DNA from: an uncultured Pseudomonas sp.
GTDB taxonomy: Bacteria > Pseudomonadota > Gammaproteobacteria > Pseudomonadales > Pseudomonadaceae
Direction of reading: 5' to 3'
Length of the DNA: 64,000 bases
Assembly (NCBI RefSeq): GCF_943846705.1
Contig: NZ_OX044366.1
Coordinates: 4,154,001-4,218,000, forward strand
Shown here: in pieces, positions 34,447 to 43,853 of the stretch
How the letters are laid out: each line of letters begins with the position of its first letter
How positions within the stretch are numbered: position 1 is the stretch's first letter
The notes under the pieces: model-generated
The model's database searches: none
Told to the model about the DNA's origin: nothing
Seen by the model: the letters and a program-made list of their open reading frames with translations, nothing else
Made by a program: the position numbers and the translations under genes

Positions 34447-36063
34447 ATGAGCCAACATTACCAACACGACGTTTTGGTTATCGGTAGCGGCGCCGCCGGC
34501 CTGACCCTGGCCCTGACGCTGCCAGCGCATCTACGCATTGCCGTGCTGAGCAAGGGCAACCTGGCCAACGGTTCCACTTACTGGGCGCAAGGCGGCGTGG
34601 CGGCGGTGCTGGATGACACCGACACAGTCGAATCGCATGTCGAAGACACCCTCAACGCAGGCGGCGGCCTGTGCCGCGAGGATGCCGTGCGCTTTACCGT
34701 GGAACACAGTCGCGAAGCCATCCAGTGGCTGATTAATCAGGGCGTCCCTTTTACCCGTGACGACCAGACTGCTCGCGAAGATGGCGGCTTTGAATTCCAC
34801 CTGACCCGCGAAGGTGGCCATAGTCATAGGCGCATCATTCACGCCGCCGACGCGACCGGCGCGGCGATTTTTAACACCCTGCTCGAACAAACCAAACAGC
34901 GCAGCAATATCGAATTGCTGGAGCAACGCGTCGCCGTCGACCTGATCACCGAACGTAAACTCGGCCTGGATGGCCAGCGCTGCCTCGGCGCTTACGTGCT
35001 CAACCGCGCCAGCGGCGAAGTTGACACCTTCAGCGCGCGCTTTGTGATTCTCGCCACCGGCGGTGCGGCCAAGGTCTACCTCTACACCAGCAACCCGGAC
35101 GGCGCCTGCGGCGACGGCATTGCCATGGCCTGGCGCGCCGGTTGCCGAGTTGGCAACCTGGAATTCAACCAGTTCCACCCAACCTGCCTGTACCACCCGA
35201 AGGCAAAAAGCTTTCTAGTCACCGAGGCGCTGCGCGGCGAAGGCGCACTACTCAAACTGCCCAACGGCGAACGTTTTATGCCGCGCTTCGATGAGCGCGC
35301 CGAACTGGCCCCACGGGATATCGTCGCCCGCGCCATCGACCACGAGATGAAGCGCCTAGGGATTGACTGCGTCTTCTTGGATATCAGCCATAAACCGGCT
35401 GAGTTTGTGAAGTCGCACTTCCCAACCGTATACGAGCGCTGCCTGGACTTCGGCATCGACATCACCAAAGAGCCCATTCCAGTAGTGCCCGCCGCGCACT
35501 ACACCTGCGGCGGCGTACTGGTCGATCAGCACAGCCATACCGACGTGCCCGGCTTGTATGCCATCGGCGAAACCAGTTTTACCGGCTTGCACGGGGCCAA
35601 CCGCATGGCCAGTAACTCACTGCTGGAGTGCTTCGTGTACGCACGCGCGGCGGCGGCCGACATCGTCAGCCAGCTGGACCAAGTGCAAACACCCGCAGCA
35701 CTGCCCAGCTGGGATGCCAGCCAGGTCACCGATTCGGACGAAGACGTGATCATTGCGCACAACTGGGACGAACTACGGCGTTTTATGTGGGACTACGTCG
35801 GTATCGTGCGCACCAACAAACGCCTACAGCGTGCCGAGCACCGGGTGCGCCTGCTGCTCGACGAGATTGACGAATTTTACAGCAACTACAAGGTCAGCCG
35901 CGACCTGATCGAGCTGCGCAACCTGGCTCAGGTCGCCGAACTGATGATTCGCTCGGCCATGCTGCGCCATGAAAGCCGCGGCCTGCACTACACCCTGGAC
36001 TACCCACAGCAGTTGGCCGAAGCCAAAGACACTATTTTGCTGCCGCCCACCTATGACGACTGA
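34447..36063 (+). CDS. nadB: L-aspartate oxidase NadB
   Basis: NadB oxidises aspartate to iminoaspartate, the first step of NAD synthesis. The 538-residue flavoprotein has the FAD-binding VIGSGAAGL (11-19), the substrate/FAD region ATGGAAKVYLYT, and the GLHGANRMASNSLLECFVYARAA segment typical of the fumarate-reductase/aspartate oxidase family. The ATG at 34447 is chosen on homology; the longer frame is spurious. Its 3' end overlaps the convergent ygfX-like gene by 32 bases. Confidence 0.97.
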   Translation: MSQHYQHDVLVIGSGAAGLTLALTLPAHLRIAVLSKGNLANGSTYWAQGGVAAVLDDTDTVESHVEDTLNAGGGLCREDAVRFTVEHSREAIQWLINQGVPFTRDDQTAREDGGFEFHLTREGGHSHRRIIHAADATGAAIFNTLLEQTKQRSNIELLEQRVAVDLITERKLGLDGQRCLGAYVLNRASGEVDTFSARFVILATGGAAKVYLYTSNPDGACGDGIAMAWRAGCRVGNLEFNQFHPTCLYHPKAKSFLVTEALRGEGALLKLPNGERFMPRFDERAELAPRDIVARAIDHEMKRLGIDCVFLDISHKPAEFVKSHFPTVYERCLDFGIDITKEPIPVVPAAHYTCGGVLVDQHSHTDVPGLYAIGETSFTGLHGANRMASNSLLECFVYARAAAADIVSQLDQVQTPAALPSWDASQVTDSDEDVIIAHNWDELRRFMWDYVGIVRTNKRLQRAEHRVRLLLDEIDEFYSNYKVSRDLIELRNLAQVAELMIRSAMLRHESRGLHYTLDYPQQLAEAKDTILLPPTYDD

Positions 36064-36484
36064 ATTTCAGCCGCACGCGTAAGCGCCGGTGCTGATCGCG
36101 CGACAGGCTGTCGCGGACGACGCACAGCGAGCGCACGCGCCGCTGCCCGGGCAGACGAAAGCGCAGCAATACCATGAGCGGTAACGCCAGACTATCTGGA
36201 TGCAGCTCGATTGACTGCCAGCCCTGCGCGGCACTGTGCACCTGCCAACCATCCGCCGTGCAACGCAGCGCCCGATAGGCAGCGGGCGACATCAACAGCA
36301 GGTGGCGCGGCACGACCCAGGTAGCGTGCACCAGACAGCACAACAGCCCCAGCCCGCGCGCCCACAATGGGATGTCCACCCAGCTCAGACTGAGCAGCGC
36401 CAGCCCCTGGATCAGGGCATAGCACGCCAGCAGCCAGCGCGAAGGCTGCCACTGGCATTCGAAGCCATCACTTTGGCTGGACAC
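36032..36484 (-). CDS. YgfX/CptA-like inner-membrane protein
   Basis: This 150-residue protein has two hydrophobic segments near the N-terminus (WLLACYALIQGLALLSLSW, LGLLCCLVHATWVV) and a basic C-terminal tail. The family is the membrane partner encoded with SdhE in many gammaproteobacteria; E. coli YgfX was once called a toxin, a claim that is disputed. It starts with GTG at 36482-36484, overlapping sdhE by 17 bases, and overlaps the nadB 3' end on the opposite strand. Confidence 0.8.
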   Translation of the reverse strand: MSSQSDGFECQWQPSRWLLACYALIQGLALLSLSWVDIPLWARGLGLLCCLVHATWVVPRHLLLMSPAAYRALRCTADGWQVHSAAQGWQSIELHPDSLALPLMVLLRFRLPGQRRVRSLCVVRDSLSRDQHRRLRVRLKFSRHRWAAAK

Positions 36485-36722
36485 GGTCCAGAATCATTCG
36501 AACCATGCGCTTGAGGTCGGCATCTTCCGGTTCGCCACGCTGCATAAACCAACCAAACATGTCTTGGTCTTCACATTCGAGCAGTTTGCGATATCGCTCG
36601 CGATCCGCCTCATCGAGCTGCGGATAAACCTCTCTGACGAAGGGCACCAACAGCACATCCAACTCCAGCATGCCGCGGCGGCTGTGCCAAAACAGACGAT
36701 TGAGTTCAACCGAGTCGACCAT
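36468..36722 (-). CDS. sdhE: FAD assembly factor SdhE
   Basis: SdhE promotes covalent FAD attachment to succinate dehydrogenase and fumarate reductase. The 84-residue product has the conserved RGMLELD motif (16-22) and the acidic ECEDQDMFGWFM helix. The ATG at 36720-36722 gives the family length; a longer frame without homology is ignored. It is coupled to ygfX and divergent from ygfZ. Confidence 0.93.
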   Translation of the reverse strand: MVDSVELNRLFWHSRRGMLELDVLLVPFVREVYPQLDEADRERYRKLLECEDQDMFGWFMQRGEPEDADLKRMVRMILDRVQPK

Positions 36723-36885
36723 GGGTATGCTCCTTGGATAAGGCGCGCAGTATACCGATGAAAAGCGCCCCTGTTGACCGCATGCATGCAATGCGCCACG
36801 ACGAAGCAGCGGCAAGCGCTGACAAGGTGCGAGGCGCGCTCTATGATAAGCCCCCTCTCTTTTATCCAGCGATACCAAACCGACC

Positions 36886-37827
36886 ATGGCCGACACCGCG
36901 TTTTATTGCACCCTCAGCCACGAAGGCATCCTCGCCGTACGCGGCCCGGACGCCAGCAAATTCCTCCAGGGCCAAGTCACCTGCAACCTCAACTACCTGA
37001 GCGCCAGCCAATCCAGCCTCGGCGCGCGCTGCACGCCCAAAGGCCGCATGCAGTCGAGCTTTCGCATTGTCAGCGTGAGTGACGGCTACTTGCTGGCGAT
37101 GGCCAGCGAACTGCTTGACGCACAGCTAGCTGATCTAAAGAAATACGCCGCCTTCAGCAAGTCCAAGCTAACCGACGAAAGCCAGGACTGGCTACGCCTT
37201 GGCTTGAGCGGTGGTGATGACGCCCTGCACAGCCTGGGCCTGGAACTGCCAGCAGCTACCGACAGCGTGGCGCATTACAATGAATTGCTGGCCCTGCGCC
37301 TGAGCGATGGCCGCGCCGAGCTGTGGATACCCGCTGCCCAGGCCGAAGCCGTCCAAGCCCAACTGGCCAGCCAGCTACCAGAAGCACCGCTCAATGACTG
37401 GCTATTGGCGCAGGTGCGCGCTGGGATTGGTCAGGTCATGGGCAGTACCCGCGAGCTGTTTATCCCGCAGATGATCAACCTGCAGGCGGTGGGCGGGGTC
37501 AGTTTTAAGAAAGGCTGCTACACCGGCCAGGAAATCGTCGCGCGCATGCAATACCTGGGCAAACTCAAACGCCGCCTGTATCGCCTTGAGCTGCATGACA
37601 AGCAAGTGCCAGAGCCGGCTACTGGGCTGTTCTCGCCCAGCCATGCATCCAGTGTCGGTGAGGTCGTGTTGGCGGCCCGCAGTGAAACGGGTGTCGAACT
37701 GCTGGCCGTGCTGCAGGACGATGCCGCACTGAATGGCCAGGTTCATCTAGGCTCTGCCGAGGGCAGCCCGCTGAGCGTGCTTGATTTGCCGTATACCCTG
37801 GATTCAGACCGCGACATACAGCGCTGA
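36886..37827 (+). CDS. ygfZ: Folate-binding protein YgfZ
   Basis: YgfZ is a GcvT-like, tetrahydrofolate-dependent protein that supports iron-sulfur enzymes such as MiaB. The 313-residue product has the diagnostic motif KGCYTGQEIVARMQY. The ATG at 36886 lies in a context matching the family start (MADTAFYCTLSHEGIL). It is divergent from sdhE. Confidence 0.92.
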   Translation: MADTAFYCTLSHEGILAVRGPDASKFLQGQVTCNLNYLSASQSSLGARCTPKGRMQSSFRIVSVSDGYLLAMASELLDAQLADLKKYAAFSKSKLTDESQDWLRLGLSGGDDALHSLGLELPAATDSVAHYNELLALRLSDGRAELWIPAAQAEAVQAQLASQLPEAPLNDWLLAQVRAGIGQVMGSTRELFIPQMINLQAVGGVSFKKGCYTGQEIVARMQYLGKLKRRLYRLELHDKQVPEPATGLFSPSHASSVGEVVLAARSETGVELLAVLQDDAALNGQVHLGSAEGSPLSVLDLPYTLDSDRDIQR

Positions 37828-37882
37828 GCATCGCGCATTTCTTATTACTTTTACTTGCCTCACCGCCTAAAGAGAATTGTCC

Positions 37883-38719
37883 ATGAGTAAGCTTGCCGAG
37901 AAAGTCCAGAAGGAACTGAGCCAGGCCATCGACAACGATGAACTGGTACTGCCGACCCTGCCGGAGGTCGCGCTAAAAGTCCGCGAGGCAGCAGAGGACC
38001 CGAATATCGGCATTGCGCAACTGAGCAAAGTCATCGGCAACGACGCGGCGCTGACGGCGCGCATCATCAAGGTGGTCAACAGCCCGCTACTGCGCACCAA
38101 CAAAGAAATCACCGACCTGCAAATGGCCGTAGGTCGTCTCGGCATCAACTACACCTGCAACCTCGCCACGGGCCTCGCCATGGAGCAGATGTTCCAGGCA
38201 ACCAGCGACGTGGTTGACCGTAAAATGCGCGAAGTGTGGAATAAAAGCACGGAAATCGCCGGCATCTGCCACGTACTGTGCAAGCACTACACCCGCCTGC
38301 TGCCCGACCAAGCCACGCTCGCGGGCTTAGTGCACCAGATCGGCGTCCTGCCGATCCTCACCTACGCCGAAGAACACAGCGAACTGCTGGCCGACTCGAT
38401 CAGCCTCAACCATGTGATTGAGCAGATCCACCCGCTGATCGGTGACAAGATCCTGCGCGCCTGGGACTTCCCTGAGCAGATTGCCATGGTGCCCAGCCAG
38501 TACCTCGACTTCACCCGCGACAGCGCCAAGGTCGACTATGTCGATATCGTCCAGGTCGCCACCCTGCAGAGCTACCTGGGCAGCGAGCACCCCTACACTC
38601 AGCTGGACTGGAGCCAGATCCCCGCGTTCCGCAAGCTCGGCCTAGACCCGAGCCAGAACATCAATGACGACGAAGACCTGTCAGCGGCGATGGAAGCGGC
38701 CATGAGCATGCTGCAGTAA
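37883..38719 (+). CDS. HDOD domain signalling protein
   Basis: This 278-residue HDOD protein reads LPTLPEVALKVREAAEDPNIG, IGNDAALTARIIKVVNSPL and GLVHQIGVLPI. It lies between ygfZ and the tctE gene and converges with the latter. The ATG at 37883 is preferred to a TTG two codons earlier. HDOD proteins act as regulators in motility, stress and biofilm networks; no target is indicated here. It is distinct in sequence from the HDOD protein at 14071. Confidence 0.85.
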   Translation: MSKLAEKVQKELSQAIDNDELVLPTLPEVALKVREAAEDPNIGIAQLSKVIGNDAALTARIIKVVNSPLLRTNKEITDLQMAVGRLGINYTCNLATGLAMEQMFQATSDVVDRKMREVWNKSTEIAGICHVLCKHYTRLLPDQATLAGLVHQIGVLPILTYAEEHSELLADSISLNHVIEQIHPLIGDKILRAWDFPEQIAMVPSQYLDFTRDSAKVDYVDIVQVATLQSYLGSEHPYTQLDWSQIPAFRKLGLDPSQNINDDEDLSAAMEAAMSMLQ

Positions 38720-38757
38720 CGGCGCAGCACAGCCCGCACGGTTGCTGCAGCGCCCAC

Positions 38758-40173
38758 TCACTCGGCCGCTGCAGCAAACTCAACGCGCACCCGCAACCCC
38801 TGTGGTTGCACCTGATGCAGGCTGATCTGCGCCTGATGAGCGCGACAAATCTCACCGACAATCGCCAGCCCCAAGCCCGCCCCCGAACCCTTACTGCTGT
38901 GCCGATAGAAGCGGGCAAATACCCGCTCATGCGCCTCCGGCGGAATACCTGGGCCGTCGTCCTCGACCTCCAGCACCGCATTCGGCAGCACCCGCAGCAC
39001 CACATTGCCGCCGGCCGGGGTGTGTGCGAGGGCGTTATCCAGCAGGTTGCACAGCAGTTCGTTGAGCAAGGTTGTCTCACCGCTAAGCCATACCGGCTGT
39101 TCGGCTTCCAACGCCAGGGCGATGCCTTTTGCGTGGGCCAACGGTGCCAGCGCCATCCCCAGTTCGCGGGCCAGTTGACTTAAATCCAGACGCTGCGCAC
39201 CTCCTTCGGCAATGGCCCGCGCACCGCTTTCGATACGCGCCAATGAGAGCAACTGATTGGCCAGATGGGTCAGCTTATCGGTGTTCTGCGCGGCGTCCTC
39301 CAGCGTACTGCGCCACACGGCGGGCTCTTCAGTACGCAGCCCCAGTTCAACCCGAGCCTTGAGCGCGGCCAGCGGCGTTCGCAGTTCATGGGAGGCATCG
39401 GCAATAAACTGCGATTGGCGCTCAAACAGATTACGCAGGCGTTCATTGAACTGGTTCAGCGCATCGATCAACGGGCGCAGCTCACGCGGCATGCCGAGCT
39501 CTGACAATGGCTGCAGATCGTCGCTGGTACGCTCCGCCACACTGCGACGCAAGGCATCCAACGGGCGCAGCGCGGCACTCACCGCCAACCACACCAGCAG
39601 CAAGGCACTCAACGACAGCAACCCCATGCGCCACAGGGTGCCGAGCAGCAGCTCGCGGGCCATGCGCTCACGTGCACCCTGGGTTTCCGCCACGCGAATT
39701 TCCGCGACGCCATTGAGCCCCGGCTCACTGACGGGCTGCAACAGGCTGACCACCCGCACGCCCTGGCTGCGGTACTCCGCGTCATAGAAATGCGCCAAGG
39801 CCGGGTAATCATCGGTACGTTTGGTGCCAGGCGGGGCTGGCGGTAAACCTTCATAACCGGAGACCAGCGCGCCCTGCACATCCAGCACCTGGTAATAGAT
39901 GCGCCCGGCGCTGTCATAGGCGAAGGTGTCCAGCGCCACATAGGGCACATTGGCATTCAAGCGCCCTGCCGTGGTGTACAGGCCATCGGCAATCGCCCGC
40001 GCCGAGGCCAGCAAGGTGCGGTCATAGGCGGTATCGGCGGCCTGCCGTGCACTCCAGTAAGCACTCAGGCTGCTGACCAGCAGAATCAACGTCAGCAGTA
40101 ACGCCAGACGGCGGATCAAGCGCCCACGCAAGCTCCCGGGCGCAGCCACTGTGGGCTTACTGTGCGCTGTCAC
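38758..40173 (-). CDS. tctE: Sensor histidine kinase TctE
   Basis: The 471-residue kinase has two transmembrane helices (about 20-40 and 178-201) around a periplasmic sensor, then a HAMP-like linker. A HisKA domain carries phospho-acceptor His262 (ADASHELRTPL), and a HATPase follows (LLDNALAHTP, EDDGPGIPP, GAGLGLAIV). It starts with GTG (40171-40173), overlapping tctD by 17 bases. With TctD it controls tricarboxylate uptake. Confidence 0.9.
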   Translation of the reverse strand: MTAHSKPTVAAPGSLRGRLIRRLALLLTLILLVSSLSAYWSARQAADTAYDRTLLASARAIADGLYTTAGRLNANVPYVALDTFAYDSAGRIYYQVLDVQGALVSGYEGLPPAPPGTKRTDDYPALAHFYDAEYRSQGVRVVSLLQPVSEPGLNGVAEIRVAETQGARERMARELLLGTLWRMGLLSLSALLLVWLAVSAALRPLDALRRSVAERTSDDLQPLSELGMPRELRPLIDALNQFNERLRNLFERQSQFIADASHELRTPLAALKARVELGLRTEEPAVWRSTLEDAAQNTDKLTHLANQLLSLARIESGARAIAEGGAQRLDLSQLARELGMALAPLAHAKGIALALEAEQPVWLSGETTLLNELLCNLLDNALAHTPAGGNVVLRVLPNAVLEVEDDGPGIPPEAHERVFARFYRHSSKGSGAGLGLAIVGEICRAHQAQISLHQVQPQGLRVRVEFAAAAE

Positions 40174-40837
40174 CCAGTGCCTCCAGCAAATAGCCCAGAC
40201 CGCGGAAGGTGACGATTTTCACCCCGCCGCCTTCAAGCTTTTTACGCAGGCGATGCACGTAAATTTCGATGGCGTCGCTGCTGGCCTCCTCGTCCAAACC
40301 AAACACCAGGGCGGCCAGTTGCTCCTTGCTCATCACCCGTCCAGGCCGGGCGATCATCGCCTCCAGCACCGCCTGCTCGCGGGAAGTCAGGGCCAGCAGC
40401 CCATCGGCCAGGGTGAAGCGTCGGGTATCCAGGTCATACAGCAGATTGCCGCAGCGCTGCTGTCGCTCACCGCCCAGCACAGTGCGGCGCAGCAACGCCT
40501 TGACCCGCGCTTCCAGCTCGCTCAGCTCAAAAGGTTTCGCCAGGTAATCGTCAGCCCCCAGATTAAGGCCATGCACCCGATCCTTGACCTCGCCACGGGC
40601 GGTGAGCATCAGCACCGGCAGGGTTTTGCCACGCTCACGTAACCGCGCCAATACCTGAAAACCATCGAGGCGCGGCAAGCCAATATCGAGAATCGCCAAG
40701 GCGTACTCTTCGCTACTCAAGGCCAGGTCAGCGGCCACACCGTCGTGCAGCATGTCCACGTTAAGCCCGATGCCACGCAGGGCCTGGGCCACGCTTTCAG
40801 CCAGGGGCAGATGGTCCTCGACTAATAGGACTCGCAC
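40157..40837 (-). CDS. tctD: Response regulator TctD (OmpR family)
   Basis: This 226-residue OmpR/PhoB-type regulator has the receiver Asp51 (LAILDIGLPRLDGF) and a winged-helix DNA-binding domain (SSDAIEIYVHRLRKKLEG). The start is GTG at 40835-40837. It is divergent from opdH; TctDE homologues control citrate-type substrate uptake through the TctCBA transporter. Confidence 0.9.
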   Translation of the reverse strand: MRVLLVEDHLPLAESVAQALRGIGLNVDMLHDGVAADLALSSEEYALAILDIGLPRLDGFQVLARLRERGKTLPVLMLTARGEVKDRVHGLNLGADDYLAKPFELSELEARVKALLRRTVLGGERQQRCGNLLYDLDTRRFTLADGLLALTSREQAVLEAMIARPGRVMSKEQLAALVFGLDEEASSDAIEIYVHRLRKKLEGGGVKIVTFRGLGYLLEALGDSAQ

Positions 40838-40916
40838 GGTAGTAGTACTCCACGAACTTGTTGTTATGCGCCAAGTGTAACGGTGCAAAGGCTGCCGCGA
40901 ACGTTCTAGGCACTTT

Positions 40917-40942
40917 CTTTCAAGCTGAAAGCTTGGTGAAAG
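40917..40942. promoter_or_regulatory. Candidate TctD binding site
   Basis: CTTTCA-AGC-TGAAAG (40917-40931) is a 15-base inverted repeat, and a second TGAAAG follows at 40937-40942, 11 bases after the first one. Tandem half-sites at one-turn spacing are typical for OmpR-family regulators. It lies in the 206-base divergent tctD/opdH gap. Confidence 0.5.
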
Positions 40943-41022
40943 TTTGACCTTCTAGCATCGATTTTAGGTGGCTCGACCCACCTACCTGAACGACTGACGC
41001 TGTGGCGCGCAGCCGTGACAAA

Positions 41023-41030
41023 AACAACAA
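41023..41030 (+). promoter_or_regulatory. Candidate Crc/Hfq motif at opdH ribosome site
   Basis: AACAACAA (AANAANAA) ends one base before GGAG, the ribosome site of opdH. Its location is that expected for catabolite repression of translation. Confidence 0.5.
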
Positions 41031-41043
41031 TGGAGACCACAAG

Positions 41044-42303
41044 ATGCCGACTGCATCAAATCGGGCACTTTCGCCTGTTCATCTGCTTAGCCTGGCAATC
41101 GCCACTGCTCTGCTCGCCCCTGCAGCGCAGGCCGCTTTTATCGACGACAGTTCTGCCAACCTAAAGACCACCAACATCTACCTGAACCGTGACTATCGCG
41201 AAGGCACCGGCCAGAACAAGCGCGAGGAGTGGGGCCAGAGTTTCTGGCTTAACGTACAGTCCGGTTACACCGAAGGCCCAGTCGGCCTCGGCCTCGACGC
41301 CCAGGGCCTGCTCGGCATCAAACTGGACTCCAGCGCCGACCGCACCAGAACCGGCCTACTGCCAAGGCATGACGATGGCAAGGCACCGGATGCGTTTGGT
41401 CGTCTGGGCCTGACCGCCAAGGTCAAGGTCTCTGCCACCGAGCTGCGCTACGGTTCGCACAGCCCCGTCCTGCCGGTGGTAGTGGCCAACGACAGCCGCC
41501 TGCTGCCGCAGGTATTCGAGGGTGGCCTGCTGACTTCCTCCGAGGTGAAGGGCCTGACCTTCACTGGCGGGCGTTTGGGCAAGGCCATCGACCGCGCCTC
41601 GACCGACGCCGAGGATTTGCAGCTCGAAAGCAAGAATGGACGCTACGCCGGGGTCACCGCCGACCACCTCGACCTGCTGGGTTTCGACTACGAGTTCAAC
41701 CAGAACCTCAAAGGCCGCTACTTCCATGGCGAACTTGAGGATGTCTACCGGCAGAACTTCTTCAATGTGCTGGCCTCCTACCCCCTGGCCGGCGGCACCA
41801 TGGCTGCCGATCTGCGCCTGATGCTCAGCGACGAAAGTGGCGCAGCCAAGGCCGGCGAAGTGGACAACCGCGCACTGAACGGTGTGCTCAGTTACGCCCA
41901 CAGCGGCCACAAGCTGAGCCTGGGCTATCAGGACATGAGCGGCGACACCGGCTATGCCTATATCGCGGGCAGCGACCCCTATCTGGTCAACGATTCCGCC
42001 AACGACTACGCCAACCCTGAGGAAAAATCCTGGTCAGTCCGCTACGACTACGACTTCGCCGCCCTGGGCGTGCCTGGCCTGACGGCCTACGCTCGCTATA
42101 TCAAAGGCAGTGACGCGCGAATCATAGGCAGCAACGAACGCGGCGACGAAAAGGAAACCAACCTCGAGGTCAAGTACGTGGTGCAAAGCGGCCCGGTGAA
42201 GAATCTCTTCGTGCGTCTGCGTAACGCCAACTTCCGCTCCGATTTCGCCCGCGACTCGGACGAATACCGTGTAGTCATCGGCTACACCCTGCCGATTTTT
42301 TGA
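41044..42303 (+). CDS. opdH: OprD-family porin OpdH (tricarboxylate)
   Basis: The 419-residue product is an OprD-family outer-membrane porin. It has a signal peptide ending AAQA, and then FIDDSSANLKTTNIYLNRDYREG, characteristic of the OpdH/OpdK group. It ends in Phe (IGYTLPIF). P. aeruginosa OpdH imports tricarboxylates such as cis-aconitate and citrate, and lies next to tctDE. The ATG at 41044 follows GGAG. The transporter genes tctCBA follow on the same strand. Confidence 0.92.
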   Translation: MPTASNRALSPVHLLSLAIATALLAPAAQAAFIDDSSANLKTTNIYLNRDYREGTGQNKREEWGQSFWLNVQSGYTEGPVGLGLDAQGLLGIKLDSSADRTRTGLLPRHDDGKAPDAFGRLGLTAKVKVSATELRYGSHSPVLPVVVANDSRLLPQVFEGGLLTSSEVKGLTFTGGRLGKAIDRASTDAEDLQLESKNGRYAGVTADHLDLLGFDYEFNQNLKGRYFHGELEDVYRQNFFNVLASYPLAGGTMAADLRLMLSDESGAAKAGEVDNRALNGVLSYAHSGHKLSLGYQDMSGDTGYAYIAGSDPYLVNDSANDYANPEEKSWSVRYDYDFAALGVPGLTAYARYIKGSDARIIGSNERGDEKETNLEVKYVVQSGPVKNLFVRLRNANFRSDFARDSDEYRVVIGYTLPIF

Positions 42304-42308
42304 TCAAA

Positions 42309-42316
42309 AATAACAA
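42309..42316 (+). promoter_or_regulatory. Candidate Crc/Hfq motif at tctC leader
   Basis: AATAACAA (AANAANAA) precedes the GAGG ribosome site of tctC by four bases. Confidence 0.45.
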
Positions 42317-42332
42317 TTTAGAGGATTCAATA

Positions 42333-43310
42333 ATGAAAACTGCCCTCACCCGTATTGCCCTTGCCACCGCCTGCCTGACCTTTGCCGGCCAGCTGTTAGC
42401 CGCCGAACCCAAGCGCCCGGAATGTATTGCCCCGGCCAAGCCAGGCGGCGGCTTCGACCTGACCTGCAAACTGGCGCAAAGCGGCCTGAAAGACAGCGGC
42501 CTGCTGAAAGCGCCGATGCGCGTGACCTACATGCCCGGCGGCGTTGGCGCGGTGGCCTATAACGCGGTGATTGCCCAGCGCGCCGATGACGCGGGCACCA
42601 TCACGGCCTTCTCCAGCGGCTCGTTGCTCAACCTGGCGCAAGGCAAGTTCGGCCGCTACGACGAAACTGGCGTGCGCTGGCTGGCGGCTGTCGGCACCGA
42701 CTATGGCGCGATCACCGTGCGGGCTGACTCGCCTTACCAGAGCCTGGATGACCTGGTGCAAGCACTGAAAAAAGACCCGGGCAGCATCGTCTTCGGCGCC
42801 GGCGCAACCATCGGTGGCCAGGACTGGATGCAGACCGCACTGATCGCCCGCCTGGCCGGCATCGACCCGAAAAACCTGCGTTACGTAGCGTTCGAAGGCG
42901 GCGGCGAAACCCTCACCGCCATGCTCGGCGGCCATGTACAGGTCACCTCAAGCGGCCTGGGCGAAGTCACCCCGCAACTGGCAGCGAACAAGGTACGCAT
43001 TCTCGCGGTACTCGCCGATGAGCGCCTGCCGGGCAAACTGGCCGACATCCCGACCGCCAAGGAACAAGGCTACGACATCAGCTGGCCGGTGATCCGTGGC
43101 TTCTACATGGGCCCAGAGGTGACTGACGAGCAGTACAACTGGTGGAAGCAGCAATTCGACACCCTGCTCGCCCGTGAAGACTTCGCCACCCTGCGCGAAC
43201 AGCGTGACCTGCTGCCACTCGCCGTCACCGGTGATGAACTGCAAGCCCTGGTCTTCAAGCAAGTTGAAGAATACAAGGCGCTGGCTGGTGAGTTCGGCCT
43301 GGTTCAGTAA
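42333..43310 (+). CDS. tctC: Tricarboxylate-binding protein TctC
   Basis: TctC is the periplasmic substrate-binding protein of the tripartite tricarboxylate transporter (TTT). The 325-residue product has a signal peptide (GQLLAAEP) and the TctC fold (PECIAPAKPGGGFDLTCKLA, YMPGGVGAVAYNAV). The ATG at 42333 follows GAGG; the 22-residue upstream extension is ignored. It precedes tctB and tctA. Confidence 0.94.
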   Translation: MKTALTRIALATACLTFAGQLLAAEPKRPECIAPAKPGGGFDLTCKLAQSGLKDSGLLKAPMRVTYMPGGVGAVAYNAVIAQRADDAGTITAFSSGSLLNLAQGKFGRYDETGVRWLAAVGTDYGAITVRADSPYQSLDDLVQALKKDPGSIVFGAGATIGGQDWMQTALIARLAGIDPKNLRYVAFEGGGETLTAMLGGHVQVTSSGLGEVTPQLAANKVRILAVLADERLPGKLADIPTAKEQGYDISWPVIRGFYMGPEVTDEQYNWWKQQFDTLLAREDFATLREQRDLLPLAVTGDELQALVFKQVEEYKALAGEFGLVQ

Positions 43311-43327
43311 CGCCAAACGTGCAATTC

Positions 43328-43367
43328 GTAGGATGGGTTAACCGCGCAGCGGTGTAACCCATCCTAC
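43328..43367. repeat. Dispersed inverted repeat, GTAGGATGGGTT family, copy 2
   Basis: This near-perfect 40-base hairpin has arms beginning GTAGGATGGGTTAACCGC and ending GTGTAACCCATCCTAC around a short GCA centre. It lies between tctC and tctB, so it could set the differential expression of the binding protein and the membrane subunits. Confidence 0.85.
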
Positions 43368-43407
43368 GACTCCACGCTCCTCCCGATTTCCGACTAGGTA
43401 ACCCGCC

Positions 43408-43851
43408 ATGTACGTTCGCCTGTTCGCCGCGAGCTGGCTGTTGTTTTGCGCCGTGCTCGCCGTTATTGCCTGGGGCTTCCAGGCGCCCTTCGCCTACGAC
43501 CCGGTGGGTCCACGCGCTTACCCTTTGCTGCTGCTGGCGCTGATGGCTGCGGGCAGCCTGTGGTTGCTGCTCAAGCCCGGCATGCTTGAACAGCAGCTCA
43601 ACAGCCGTGCGGCCTTACGCGCCACGCTCTGTGTACTGACGCTGCTGGCCTATGCCCTGCTGTTTGAAACCCTCGGTTTTGTCATCAGCACCGCCCTCGC
43701 CGCCTTTGCCCTTGGCCTGCTGTTTACCGGCCGCCTGATTCCTTGCGCCATCAGCGCCGTGCTGATGGGCGTGCTGCTGTATGGCTTGTTTGACTACCTG
43801 CTGGATGTGCCGCTGCCCCTCGGCCTGTTCGAAGCCTTTGTGGAGAGCTGA
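43408..43851 (+). CDS. tctB: Tricarboxylate transporter small membrane subunit TctB
   Basis: The 147-residue protein has four predicted transmembrane helices, as expected for the small TctB subunit (DUF1468). It is placed between tctC and tctA, ending two bases before the tctA ATG. Confidence 0.92.
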   Translation: MYVRLFAASWLLFCAVLAVIAWGFQAPFAYDPVGPRAYPLLLLALMAAGSLWLLLKPGMLEQQLNSRAALRATLCVLTLLAYALLFETLGFVISTALAAFALGLLFTGRLIPCAISAVLMGVLLYGLFDYLLDVPLPLGLFEAFVES

Positions 43852-43853
43852 AA

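Noticed and set aside
36032..36722. YgfX/SdhE as a type IV toxin-antitoxin pair
   Set aside because: SdhE is well supported as a flavinylation factor, and the toxin claim for YgfX is disputed. No toxin call is made.
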